A stretch of DNA of 64,000 nt from Stenocarpella maydis (GCA_002270565.1 NQMI01000019.1:124001-188000); one strand, 5' to 3'. Positions 23,269 to 34,787 are shown, numbered from the stretch's first letter. Numbers and translations: made by a program. The notes: a model not told the origin generated them from the letters alone.

Positions 23269-26200
23269 TTAGGTAGAGGAAGGGGTTGTTGTTGCCAGCT
23301 GGCTATGGTCTATATATCCTTCTACCTTGATGATGAGGGTATTGTTGTTGATAAGGTGTTCTAATGCCTTATTTGGGGTACTCTTCGTGAAGGTATCTGC
23401 TGGGTTATAGTCCCTAGTAATCCACTGGATCTTGTGGATCTCATGCTTCTCGTATGACTGCCTTAACGCCATTATATTAATTATAAGGTGCTTCTCTTTT
23501 GTTGTCCCTAGCTTGACTAGATACTTATATAAAGAGTAGGAATCTGTATAGATGATAAGAGGGATCTCTGGCAGATTTAAGCGTGTGGTAATTTGGTGGA
23601 GAGTAGCAGCTATTATGATCCCTATATTAAAGCCATTAACTATGCTGTAGATCTTGGAAGTAAGTATGTTATGTATAACCCTCTTGTACTTGGTTGATGA
23701 CTAATGGAGGATATTCCTGGTGATCTCCCATGTAGATGGTTGCTTGGCTTGCGCTTTATTTACTAGGGTAATTATATAGCTAATCTGAGAACTAAGGTCC
23801 TTGTTGTTAGCAAAAGATCCGTTTATGAAGATTATTAACTTGGCTGCTGTGAGGTCTAGAGGAATGTAGTTAAGATTATGGCTAAGGTAATTTGCTTGCT
23901 ACTTTAGCTGCTTGTTTAATTTGGTGTAGTCTTCTTCTTTGGGGTCTTGGATTTAAGCTGCAATAGAGAGGTTAAATGCTGCTTCCGGGTGGTAAATAGA
24001 AGCTAGATATGCTCCTCTTGTGTGTTGCTTTATGTACTGTTGAGCGCGGTCCTTAGCTGTATAGTTAACTGGCTGTATCTTTGCCCTTTGGCCCTTCTGT
24101 CTGAGATGTATGATGCTGTTGTGTGATATCGTGATCTTCGTGCTATTGAAGTCCAGTGATTTCTTAGGAGTTAGCCTGTCCTTTGGCTTGTAGCGGATCT
24201 CCTCCTCCTTAATCTTCTGTTCTTTAAGCTCTGAAAAAGCTGGGGTATAAAGGGTAAGAGTATTATTAGTCTGCATAGCGGTAATACTAAAGATGTCCTT
24301 ATTGCTATGGTTAGCTATCAAGAGGTATGGGTTGTATGTAGATATAATTATCCCCAGCTTCTTAATATAGTGCTTGTGGTATGCGGCCCACTAGTGCATA
24401 CTGGCTTCTGTAATGCTATATAAGGGCTTGACTACTCTTATGATTGTGCCGGCCGGGTATTTGCCCCTTATTTTAGGGGGAAGGTAGCATAGAATGGGCC
24501 TCTTGAGTGTGGATTTTGACTATGGATAGGCCTGAGTAATATTATGGAGCTTAAGATGGAGTCCCTTAGTTATTAATGTAGGTGTAAGAGTAATGAGAAG
24601 TTGATGATTTGTATGTTGTACCGTTGGTAACTGTGTGAGGATCTTATGCTTTATAAGGTTACTAAATCTGGCAATAATGAGGCGGGACTTCTTATATGGC
24701 TTCTTAGTTTTGCCCTTAATCTCCCTGATAATGCGAGATTTGAAGATTTGGATTCCTTTGTGCTTCCGCTTATTAAACTGCTTAAACTAGAATACTCCTT
24801 GGCTGATTAGCTTGGATACTTCCTTATTGTCTGACTCTTCGAAGGGGTCGCCTGGGGTGGTGATGATGCTGTCTTGGTGGAGCTTTAGAGCGAGCTTGTA
24901 GTTCTTGACTTCGCGTGGGGTGAGGAATATGTAAGCAGTGATCTTATCTTTTATATTATTGGTAGTAGTAGCGCTGTTGTTATTGTTGTTTGTGATGATA
25001 ACTGCCTTCTTCCTGCTTTTGGCCCCCTGTGGCTGTCCTTGTTGTTGAGGGATTACTGGGTTAGGAATAGCTGGTATAGGGTCTGGCTTGAAGCATACTG
25101 GCTCCTTTGGGGTATTATTAGGGTTTGGTAGATTAAGAGGTTCTTCTTCATTATGATAGTATGGCTGTATAAGGGTTGACCGGAAGATGATTGGTCCATT
25201 AGGAAGGTTGATTGTTATATTGTGGTTGTTAATAGAGAGCAGTTTGTATGGGCTTTGCTACCTAGTCTTTTCTCTTTATACCTGAACTTCGCTCTGGAGT
25301 GGTAGGCTTAAGACTTCTGATGTAATTAGGCTGTTTCTTGTATGTAATGCTTTACTGATCTTGTGTGTAGCGTTGATTTTCCTGATCTCCTTTATTGCCT
25401 TTTGTATTGCCTCGGCTCTCTTTAGAGTAGATGGTGTAGGGGCTGAGTCCTCTGTTATATGCGGGTATGCTTTAAATATAAGGAGAGTTGGTATGAGACT
25501 GTCCGGGTCAACTGTATTGTTAACCGCACTAAAGCTTGCCTGTAGTATAGCTTCTTTAGTAAATGTGGTTGATAACTTGATGTATAATATGTTAAAAGCC
25601 CTGTATAAAGGAGTGTGATATTGCTTTACTTTACTAATCGACTAGTGTGCTTCTGCAGGTATTTATTTATATGTAATCCTTATAATATGTGTAGTACTCT
25701 TGAACTTGCTGGAAGCAAAGTTAGTCCCCGCATTGAATATAAGACAGTCTGGGGGACCCATGTATGTATTGATCTAGCAGCTCCTTAGGGCTTCCCATGT
25801 ATCTTTGGTGGAGAGAGAAGCTAAGAATCGTCCGGCTTGGAAGGAGGTGGCTAAGTTAATAATGTGTAGTATAGGGAGCCCTATTAAGTATATTATATTT
25901 ATGATAACTTTATAGTTAAAGTTAATGTTATTATGGAGGTTAAACTTGAATCTCTGGGGCGCGGGAGAGTGTATTTGGTAATGGTGGTAGAACTTGGTAA
26001 TAGCCTCTAGTGCTGAGGAATTAATATTGTGGCTAGCGCCCGCTAGTAGCTGAGAGAGCCTCTTAACTGATGGGTGCCTAAATTGTCTGTGTAGTCGTTG
26101 TAACTCGGTCTCCGTGAGGAAGAGAACGGGGGCGTTGCTGCCCTTGTTGATATCTGTAAGGAACTATGGATGTCCCTACTTTTAAGTAATAGGAAACATC

Positions 26201-28120
26201 CTCTTATGCTGCTAATTTGGCTTATATTATATGACTTTATTGGTTGTATTCCGCATAAAGAGCGAGTGTGTATTTATGTCTTGTATATATAAGAGGAAAG
26301 GGGTTGGCGTCTTCATTATGTGGAATGTTAAGTTGCTGGCTGCTGTATTAATTATAGTTGCCCCTATTGACTGTAGTAGTTCTCCTGGCCTAAAGCGGAC
26401 TGTTGCTTCTCTTATGCGAGATATATTAAGAGTGATAGGCATAAGTTGCTGTAGCGCAATATATTGGTTGTGCCTAATAGTGGAGTAGTTGGCTGCGCTA
26501 GTATCTAGGAGAATTCTTTAGAAATGCTAATGTGAGTAGTTGTCTATTGTAAAGACCTCCTTAATACTGCTGGCTCTTTCGCCGGTCTTGGTGTCGCTGG
26601 TGTTAACGTTGTCCCTGCTAGTTATAGGGCTGGGGTTATCCTAGTCCTCCTTATTGTTGTTGATGCTAAAAGTATGGAGGAAGGCTTGGTTTACTAACTA
26701 TATGTAGTTTTTGCGGCTTTTAGCACTGCTAATAAACATACTGGTGCTTTCTTGATTATTGCTCTTATAGTTAATACCCTTATAGTTAATAAAAAATGAG
26801 TAGAATTCCTTATCTGAGCTGCTATATATATATATATATATGCCCTTGGCCCTCTAGCGTTCTTGGAAGGAGTGATTTGATGACCAATACCCCTCCTTCT
26901 AGCAGATATAGCACCTTTTCTTATCTAGGGGGTTATCTCTCCTGTGCCTTCCATATGGGTAGTTATCTCCTCTAGGGGGTGGTTGGAAGTTGCCCTAGGG
27001 GCGATAGTTGCTTTGGGGATAGTAGTTACCTTATCTCGGGGGGTATCGCTTATATGCAGAGCCTCGTGAGTAGTTGCCTTTATGCTGCTGGTCATTATTA
27101 TACCAGCGGTTTAGGTAGTACTGGTTATTTTTAGGGTGCTTAAAGTGATAAAAGTAGTTATTACCAGGGTAGTCAAAGTGCTTATTGTTGCTCTGGTCTT
27201 CCTCGTTATTATAGTTGCCATTTAGCCAATCGTTATTGCCTTGCCCTATAGTATATTGCTGGGAGGGGCGCTAAGGTCCTGATGATGCAGTATAATGATG
27301 GAGCATATTACATGCTTTGTTAGCAGTAGCCGGGGCTGTTACCTTGATGTAGTAGAACTTAGGTATACTATGTATTGCGTATATGAGGTTGTTATATAGT
27401 GGTTTGTCTCTAAGTGCTCCTTTATAGCTAAGTATTTGGGTATATTGCTTTATATTTTTAATTAGAATCTCTATTACTTCTAATGGGGTTTTGTTCTCAT
27501 TTCTTTGCTGTGTTAATGCAAAAGTAGTAATGTTTTATGCGGTTAAATATACTTGTTATCTGCTGTCTGTATTAAATTGTTACTTGAGTTTGGCATATGT
27601 TGTAGTAAAGGTATCTCTATTTGTGATTAACTGGATATAAAAGTCCTTGGCCTTGCCCTTTAATATTGCGGGTAATGCTGCTTGGAAGTGGGTAGGGTAT
27701 AGGTGATTATTCTTGTAGATATTATAAAAAAGATGAATCTTATTGTTAAGTACTTTATCTGTTGCCCTGGTAAACTTCTTGTTGTTTGAGTAGTATTTGG
27801 CTAAGTTGGCGGATATTCCTTTTTTTAATGGTATGCCATTTAGTGGTACTGGAGGGATTGTTGCGTACTTCTCATAGGATACTCGGAATTCTTCCTACTT
27901 GGGTGATGACTTGTAGCCGTTAGAGGTCTTAAAGGCATAGATGCTGTGTGGCTGACGGGATGGTGGTTGAGGTTCGGGTATGGCTGGTGCAGTAGGTTGC
28001 AGTATGGGTCCCTAAGTACTTGGGCCTGTTCTCTAGTTGTTGCTTGGTACTGGTTTGTATCCTTTAAATGATCTGTTGTTATTAAAAGGGATATAATTAT
28101 GATATCTCTTTAACTAAATC
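23269..28120 (-). pseudogene. Degenerate copia gag-pol
   Basis: The coding region can be followed from Gag (about 28,120-26,650) through protease, integrase (about 26,200-25,300), reverse transcriptase (about 25,050-23,800) and RNase H to a stop at 23269-23271. Fragments stay in the same frame over long distances but are interrupted by numerous stop codons. The longest uninterrupted pieces are about 120 residues (near 23,953-24,321, RT to RNase H) and 70 residues (near 26,227-26,442, protease region). No functional polyprotein can be made from this copy. Confidence 0.88.
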
Positions 28121-29131
28121 ATCTGTTAATACTGGTGTTATATAGATGCTAGGGCTCTCGGCAGGGATTCTGACTTTAATAGTTTTATAAAGGCCTTTGT
28201 ATTATTATTGACCCATAGGTGTATCCCTTTGTATTGTAGTATCTTCTTGAGGGCTGAGAGGATATTGTAATGGACTGCCTTGAATGCTGGTTCTTCCCAA
28301 CCCTGGAAGTTATTCTTAAACTCCTTATAGATATCTTAGCTAGTAAGTCTTGCGTATGCTTAATAGCGCTATTACATATAGGTACTTAGGTGCATTATAT
28401 ATTATCTTGGGTTACTTAGGGCCTCTGGATCTGGGTCTATTCCTTATAGGTTGGTATTAAGATCTGATTTAGTAGCAGCTTTCTTAAGTGATGTTTCTTT
28501 AATTATATCCTATAAGTTGATCGGGCTAAGACCAGTAGCACCTGCTGGTGTAGTTGTTGATGCTGATGGTGTAGGGGTGTTATCTTTACTAGCTATTATA
28601 ATGTATGGGTTGTATGGTTGATAACAGGGGTGTGCTAGGGTAAAGTAGGGGTTAAATAAATAGTAATAAGGGGTAGTGAGTGTATAGGGGTAAGCTTGTT
28701 AGCAGGGGGTAGTAAAGATGTGCTGGCTGGTAGAGTTAACCTTGGTTGGTATAGCTGTTGCTGGGGTTGTTGCTGGTTGATTGCTGATGTATGCTGAAGT
28801 GGTAATATCTTTAGCGTTATCTTTAAGAGTAGCGGGGGTTAGCAATATTGTATAATATCTATATTTTACGGTTGCCTTCTAATGATACTTAGGGCGTGAT
28901 GGATGCATGTTTAATGAAGATAAAGTATAATATAGTGCATATAGAGCCCTCTTTGCCTTATGATGGGTAGTAATAATATTGTTAAAGTCCACTATAGCAT
29001 CATTATGGAATCCGCTGAAGTCTCTTTAAGGGGCGGTACCGTTAGTACCGTTAGTACAGCCACTGTTAAGCAGCGAAGGCCTGTCTCTTCAACCTTGCTA
29101 ATCTGTAGTCGCCCTTGCAACTATTAATTAG

Positions 29132-29344
29132 TGTTGGCTGGGTTACGTATTACAATATGATTGGGGGTTATGGTTAAAATTCTCTCTATCTAGGAGTAGT
29201 GGGTGTAGTGGGCGTAGCCCGCCAGCTATCTCGGGCTTATATAGAGGGTAGTGGTTGCTGAGTAAGCAACTACGTCCTCTGGCTACAGTATGGTGGCTGT
29301 AGCGCTAGCCCACCAGTGTGCTGTTGCACACTGCTATTGCCACA
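29132..29344 (-). repeat. Right LTR (5' LTR of the minus-strand element)
   Basis: A 213-bp direct repeat of the left LTR. Compared with it, this copy has CA to TA, TGCA to TACA and CG to TG changes plus an extra CT. The substitutions are all C:G to T:A. Confidence 0.95.
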
Positions 29345-29750
29345 TATATATTTATTTATTTTTGTCAAGAAATAATATTAAATCCCATAACATTCTCTAA
29401 TACACCCTTTTATTAGTATTTCTAGCAAAACGGTACCTGCTAATCCACTTAATAATACGTTCTACATACTAATAACTAACGTTAGTTTATAATATATACT
29501 TTAAAGAATAATATTGAATACATTATATTTTTAGTATATTATAATAAACACAGCTTAATCGATATTTAATTAACATATATATTAATAGTCCATAGTGAAT
29601 TATAATTTAAGGGCTAATATAATCATAATTCAATAAAGAGTATATTTTCTTTATTTAAGTTACCTAGTTTAACGTTATATTATAATCCTGCTAATCACGA
29701 CAAACTACTATAGTTAATTAAAAATAAGCAATTAAGAAGAGTAAGTATTA
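29345..29750. other. AT-rich block flanking the retrotransposon
   Basis: About 400 bp of AT-rich non-coding DNA runs from the right LTR to a fragment related to the inverted repeats of the 34.6-36.9-kb element. It is probably the decayed interior of another copy of that element. Confidence 0.5.
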
Positions 29751-29816
29751 ATTAGTGCTAACCTTTATTAATTATTTACCCCTAGGGGTGCTAGGGTTGG
29801 CTGAAGTTAGTGGAAA
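29751..29816. repeat. Fragment related to the inverted-repeat element's terminus
   Basis: This stretch resembles 36813-36878 (shared TATTAA, CTAGGGGTGCTAGGGT-type and GGCTGAAGTT/GCCTAAGGTT segments) in the same orientation as the right terminus, with scattered differences. It looks like the remnant end of a second copy. Confidence 0.5.
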
Positions 29817-30602
29817 TAGCACAAGTGCGTTACTTACTGATAGTGCAAGTGCCCACTATTTTGTTGGCGCCCGGGGCTTTACTCCGCCGCTCGCTAGGGG
29901 ACGTTGCTGGTGGCTGACTCCTGAAGCCCAGGAGTTGTCATGGTAGCATTCCTGTGCGCACGCCATCGATGTAATTAATCACGGTGTGGAGTAGCCGGTT
30001 TCCGCGATGGCGCAGCCGCAGCACTATTGCATCATGCCGTGGGTAGATTACCCCATGGGGAAATGTTGTCTACCGATGCCGCATGCTAAGTAACAGCAAG
30101 GCCCAGGAAGGGCCACGGAATGCATAATGCATTATTTATATACGTTAACATGGTGAAGATGACATCACAAAGTGATTTTACCATGACAGTAGTGAGATCA
30201 GCCGGGCCATATATGCTTGCTATACCTAAGTATAAATCCACAAACGATGAACATCCATCAAGCACGATGCTCTCTGTATCACAATGTTAAATACTGTACA
30301 TGTGGCTCGGCTTACATTAGTTTTGGATTACAAATGCAAATTCCCGATTCGTCGAAGCAATTAGACTACATGAAATGTGGACTTCTCCACCCAGACTCGC
30401 CTTTGCCAATACAATAGGTTGGGTTGTGTGACCTGGTGGATCGAAATTGCTTATAGATAGTGTACAACAAATCTCAACAGGGGTTGCGAGTCATGATATG
30501 CTACCACGAAGTATCATCTAGATGCACGTGAATTCCCTCTGCCGCGTAGTGTGCATACCTGAGTAGTATTCTAGTGTATTGCCGTTACTACGGTCAGCCA
30601 CA
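29817..30602. other. Gene-free region downstream of the PLP enzyme gene
   Basis: 786 bp without a supported gene. It should include the 3' UTR of the leftward PLP enzyme gene. Confidence 0.5.
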
Positions 30603-31700
30603 TCAAGAGTTGTGGGTAATCTTCGGGAAGGCGCCGAGGGCGGCTTGGCCTCCTGTATGTACAAACAAGACTTCCTTAGCCTGATCAAGCTCCACCTTGC
30701 CGGCCATGTCCAGGATGGCTCCCAAGGCCCGCCCCGAGTAGATCGGATCGCTCACGATGCCCTCCTTGCTGCCAAGCTCCCTCACGCCCGTCTCTGCCGT
30801 TTCGTCCCAGTCTTGGTGGGTTCCGCAGTTATATCTTGTGTCCAAGACGACGTCGCCCGGCTGGACAGCATCCTTGCCAAGTCCTATGACTTCCGCCGTG
30901 CGCTGCGCAATGTCGAGGATCTTGCCTTCCAGCTCACCTGCCGGCTTGTTGTAAGTATCAATGCCGACCAGGGTGCGGCAGCGTCGCTGGACATGCCGGC
31001 CTGTGTCTGCTGCTGCGTGGGCATCGACAGCTTTGAAACCGGCAATCATGCCTGCCAGGGTGCCCCCCGATGCCACGGGTACGACAACGACGTCAAAGAA
31101 GACGCCGAGCTCGGCCTCCTGCTCCGCGATCTCAAAGGCCCACCGCGCGAAGCCCAGGCCCCCGTACAAGTGCGCGGACGCCCCCGAGGAAATGATGTAC
31201 GGGATGCCGCCGTTCTCCGTGACTCGGTCGGCCGCGGCCTCCATCGAGGTTCCCGGTGCTGCGATCATAGCGCCCAGGATCCTGTTGACCTGTACGTTAC
31301 CAAGTCGATAGAACGGCGACAATGATGCTTCCTGGTCTACACCCTGGCCAGCAGTTGCCGCAGGGGGCACCTGCGGCACCAGCACGGCATCCAGGCCGAG
31401 ACTGTTTGCAGCTGCCGCGACTTGACGCATGTGGTTACTCTGGACACCACCCGTGGTGATGAGTGTGGTGGCACCCTTTTCTAGTGCCTCTGGCACAATG
31501 TATTCGAGCTTGCGGATCTTGTTGCCACCCATGCCCAGGCCGGAGGAACAGTCTTCCCGCTTGACCCACAGCTTAGCACGCGACGGAGTCGTTTTGTGCA
31601 GGTGCTTGGTTAGGTGCGGCATGGGGTGCAATGGCGAGGGTCTTGGCCAGAGAAGCTCTGTCCTTGGGATGGATGCGAATGGCTCGGGAAGGTGGACCAT
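30603..31700 (-). CDS. PLP fold-type II enzyme, D-cysteine desulfhydrase / ACC deaminase family
   Basis: A single exon of 365 aa. The PLP-binding lysine is Lys61 in GGNKIRKLEY, followed by the GGVQSNHMRQVA loop (Ser88), ASAHLYGGLGF, the phosphate-binding VASGGTLAGM, and DTRYNCG, SDPIYSG and VHTGGQAAL near the C-terminus. This is the ACC deaminase/D-cysteine desulfhydrase family. Bacterial ACC deaminase has Glu295 and Leu322 at two specificity positions; here the equivalents are Ser322 and Thr349 with the same 27-residue spacing. Ser and Thr are what plant D-cysteine desulfhydrase carries, so sulfide, pyruvate and ammonia release from a D-amino acid is more likely than ACC cleavage. It is head-to-tail with a 2OG oxygenase gene, which suggests a biosynthetic or detoxifying role in the surrounding cluster. 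No targeting signal is seen. Confidence 0.88.
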   Translation of the reverse strand: MVHLPEPFASIPRTELLWPRPSPLHPMPHLTKHLHKTTPSRAKLWVKREDCSSGLGMGGNKIRKLEYIVPEALEKGATTLITTGGVQSNHMRQVAAAANSLGLDAVLVPQVPPAATAGQGVDQEASLSPFYRLGNVQVNRILGAMIAAPGTSMEAAADRVTENGGIPYIISSGASAHLYGGLGFARWAFEIAEQEAELGVFFDVVVVPVASGGTLAGMIAGFKAVDAHAAADTGRHVQRRCRTLVGIDTYNKPAGELEGKILDIAQRTAEVIGLGKDAVQPGDVVLDTRYNCGTHQDWDETAETGVRELGSKEGIVSDPIYSGRALGAILDMAGKVELDQAKEVLFVHTGGQAALGAFPKITHNS

Positions 31701-32250
31701 GATTTTCTGTTTCGGGACAGATTTGAGAGGAAAGTCAAGGGGCGCTACGCGAGGTTGTGTAAGTGGGGATTTCCATAAAAGACTGGATATTCAAATGTAT
31801 GGTTTCATCTGGACGTGTCTTGCATCTCTGTGTTCCGCTTTATATCATACGTCGTCCCAATACTTTAATGGTTCCGAGTCCTCGGACTATTACCAATGCA
31901 TCACAGTATCGGATTGAGGAATCATACGCATCCAGACTTATGCACAATCGGCCCCGGGTCAACGGCTGTCGGGTTGTAGTTGCGGGGGGTGTATTACTCG
32001 ACATAAGGGACCGACACACAGGCTTGGGGATATCTCCGAGCCCTGGGTCATCCCAGAACCGTCGACGTGACACGACTCGGTCTGGGGATGTGCACTTGAG
32101 AATACTCCATTTGGCTTTGTCAATCTCTGTCTCTTTGATCCTAAATTCAAAATTCGTGCAACTGCGGGAATCAGCCTTGCGCAGGTGAGCGCGCCCCCCC
32201 CCCCCAACCGCCCCCAAGGGCGGTGAGGCTCACTCTCCGCGAGTCCCGGC
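31701..32250. other. Promoter region of the PLP enzyme gene
   Basis: 550 bp between two leftward genes. A poly-C tract lies near 32190-32202. No coding sequence was recognised. Confidence 0.55.
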
Positions 32251-33364
32251 CTAAATCGCAACGCCCAGGTCCTTCTCCATGCCCCCTGTCGCAATCGAGT
32301 TGGAGCGCTGCTCCTCCATGGTCTGGTTAAAGCTCGCATACTTACTAAGGAACCAGTCGCCGGCTGTAACCTTGCTGCCATCATACCCCTCGAGCACGAC
32401 ATCGTCTCCCGCCCGCAGAAAATAAGCCGTAGAGTAGCGGTCCTGGGACATTTTTCCATGGGGCGGGAGGACCCGGTGCATGGCCGAGCGGAAGCGCTTT
32501 TTGGAGATAAAACGCAGGGTGTCGGCGACGTTGATGATGGCGTGTCCCGACTTGGCGTCGACATACTCCCACTTGCCCGTCACAGGCGAGAGCACCTGCA
32601 AGCCGGGCTGCTCGGTAACTAGCAGAGTGAAGGACCCCACATCCGTGTGCGCGTTGTGTCCCAGACCTGTCTGGTCGGCGAGTTTCTCTGTAAGGGGGTG
32701 ATGCAGGAAGAACAGCGTGCTCTTAGATGGGGCATCGTCTGGGTGGTACGCCTCGTAGCGCTCGCTGCCTTGCAGTCCGACTGCGTCTGAGAGACGCGCA
32801 AGCAATGTCTTCAAGACGTAGTGGGCCGAGAGTTGGTACTTCTCAAACACGACGAGATTGTCAAGTACAATGGGGGGTAGGTGCTCCCGACTCAGCATGC
32901 AGGTCCGGCTGATCTATTGTGCGCACCGTAAGCCTCCGAGTCCTGTCTATGTATTCTTCACATAATTTCAACTTACCCTCAGGGCCTCGAAACCATCCCG
33001 CACATTCTCTGTCACGCCAGACTGGACTCCAGGAGGCTTATACCTGCCCAGGGATTTTCGAGTCAGCGCCTTGCATGTCATTGAGGGAGCGGGAACCACA
33101 CACTTACCCATGAGCGTCAGACAAGGTCTCAGTGGCCAGCTTGTCCTCAAGTGGTTTCTTGAACCATTCTTTCATCAAGCTTGATGCTAATTGCAGGCTA
33201 TTGAGCATTTCACCTGACTGCCAGTCACGGAGATCGAGGTAGAAGAACCCATCCTTCTCGCATGCCTGGACAAGTGTTGCTATAGCATCAGCATCCCTTG
33301 CGGCAACCTTGCTAAAATTGATAGTGTGGAACTGGGCTTGATTTGGAGTGTTGTCTACGGCCAT
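32251..33364 (-). CDS. 2-oxoglutarate/Fe(II)-dependent oxygenase (isopenicillin-N-synthase-like family), copy 1
   Basis: Three exons (33364-33108, 33043-32977, 32913-32251) with introns of 64 and 63 bp encode 328 aa. An N-terminal DIOX_N-type domain (INFSKVAARD, ACEKDGFFYLDL) precedes the double-stranded beta-helix. Iron ligands are His197 and Asp199 in NAHTDVGSF and His254 in MHRVLPP. Arg267 and Ser269 (DRYSTAYF) form the 2-oxoglutarate carboxylate anchor, which separates it from true isopenicillin N synthase only by substrate. Such enzymes hydroxylate, desaturate or cyclise small molecules. Intron positions and phases are identical to those of the paralogue at 37145-38329, so the two arose by duplication. 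It lies next to the PLP enzyme and is a candidate tailoring enzyme of the proposed cluster. The substrate is unknown. Confidence 0.9.
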
Positions 33365-34014
33365 GGTTGGCGACGTGTGATTTCTTAGAGGATAGTGTGT
33401 TGAAATGTAGTTCAGTCCTGGAGTTTGAACAGGCAATGTCTTGAATGAGGTATCTGAAGCACCGAGGCATCTATCGTAATATATATTGAAGGAATCTGTA
33501 CGATCAATTGCTACCTTTGAAAGTCGTTACAGTTCTTTGAGTCCTGGAGTCCAACAGACTCTTGCAGCAGGGAGAAAAACTCCCAGATACCTCCCTCTCT
33601 GATGTCGGAACCTACGGAGAATTGGAACATCGTCTCCAGGTAGCTAAGCTACAGCGGGATGAATTTGACATGCTTGGAGCGACGATGAGGGCCGACAAGT
33701 ATGCCAACCCATAACGTCACCGATTCTCACGCAGGAGCTGGCACGAGGCCTCGGGGCGTACGCGAGCTGTCGTCGTTGATACGATTTGATCGACAGACAT
33801 TTTCATCGGAGCATCGGGATTCCGCTGGGGCCGGTGCAAAGTTCGGACATATACTGTGTTCGGACTATTCTAGAATTGGGAGGTGTTGCGAATCTCAGTC
33901 GGATGATAAATCGTTTCCCTCATGTCCCATAATTTTAACCCACGTGGCTAAGCTTAATAACACGTAAGCCTTAATTGCATAAGCATATATAATTATATAA
34001 GAATATAGTAAATA

Positions 34015-34045
<31 letters not shown>

Positions 34046-34635
34046 ATTATATATTAAAACTAGGGCCTAACTCTCATATAGCATGCTTAGCACCTAGTCC
34101 CTAATGAATACGCTTTAAAGAAAATATTAAAATATAGGTTATAGATTATTTATATTCTTTTAAGACCCCTACTAACTCGGTCTTAGAAATAGGAACCTAT
34201 AGTATAAGTATAAATTTACGTCTAGATGTAATTAAGTTAAGTTAATAATTAGGCATTTGCGCGACCTTTGATTTAGAGGGCACGTATAAGGAAAAGACCG
34301 CCAGCTGCCGCTATTAACACGGGAAAGACCTTGTAGCTGAGTAAGGGGGCAGTTAGTCTCCAAATTAGAGGTAGCATAGTTGGGGTAGGGCGGGTCAGTC
34401 CTTCTTCTTGCAAAGAAGTCCTCAGCTTGGTTCTTTGGTACTAACGGGAGTCAAACCCATACCCCTACACTTAGCTACTGCGTACGAGTAAACATAAGGC
34501 GCTGAACTATTGCGCTATAGTGCTCAAGTAAAGTTTATAGTTATATTTCTAATCCTATTATAATTCATTTAATAGAAAAAGTTATAACTATATGTAACTA
34601 TACTTAAATAAAATGAAAAATATTACTCAATAACA
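33365..34635. other. Upstream region of oxygenase copy 1 grading into AT-rich repeat DNA
   Basis: The first 600 bp is GC-balanced promoter sequence. From about 33,955 the DNA is AT-rich with a TA run at 34020-34046. A tRNA-like sequence lies at 34436-34524. No protein gene was seen. Confidence 0.55.
34436..34524 (-). ncRNA. tRNA-like sequence (tRNA pseudogene or tRNA-derived SINE head)
   Basis: On the minus strand there is an A-box-like TAGCGCAATAGTT with a perfect GCGC/GCGC D-stem, and a T-arm with a 5-bp stem and 7-nt loop around GGTTTGACTCC (B-box consensus GGTTCGANTCC with one C-to-T change). The acceptor stem pairs at 5 of 7 positions. The anticodon stem pairs at 4 of 5, with a loop long enough to include a short intron. 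No sensible anticodon or nearby T-run terminator is seen, so a decayed tRNA or SINE is more likely than a working gene. Confidence 0.4.
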
Positions 34636-34637
34636 TA

Positions 34638-34787
34638 GGGTACCAGGAAGTAGCTAGGACTAGGAAGTAGCTAGTTTTTAGCAAATTCATTAACTCTAGG
34701 CTACCCTAGCATCTGCTTAGGGCTAAGTAAGTAATGAAGGTTAGTATTAATTAGTACTAATTATACTTAATTGTTTAAAATCATTTA
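34638..34787 (+). repeat. Left terminal inverted repeat
   Basis: Pairs with 36777-36928 in inverted orientation. It contains two AGGAAGTAGCTAG-type copies within the first 40 bp. Confidence 0.7.

Larger units (their letters stand above)
21759..29344 (-). mobile_element. Ty1/copia-type LTR retrotransposon, degenerate, minus strand
   Basis: Two direct repeats of 211 and 213 bp bound a 7.6-kb element. Translated on the minus strand, the interior shows the copia order: Gag with a CCHC-like zinc knuckle near 26,880-26,920, a protease region, an integrase zinc-binding motif (LHRQFRHPSVKRL, about 26,050), a reverse transcriptase region (EIKGKTKKPYKKSRLIIARF, about 24,700), and an RNase H C-terminus (IQWITRDYNPADTFTKSTPN, about 23,400). 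Integrase before RT defines Ty1/copia. A purine-rich tract next to the left LTR confirms the orientation. The frame is broken by many in-frame stops, mostly TAG where Trp or Gln would be expected, as RIP would produce. No 5-bp target-site duplication is recognisable (flanks ATAGC and TATAT). The element should be non-autonomous. Confidence 0.93.

Noticed and set aside
29755..29946. 63-codon open frame right of the retrotransposon
   Set aside because: Its first part coincides with the transposon-terminus fragment and nothing suggests a gene product.
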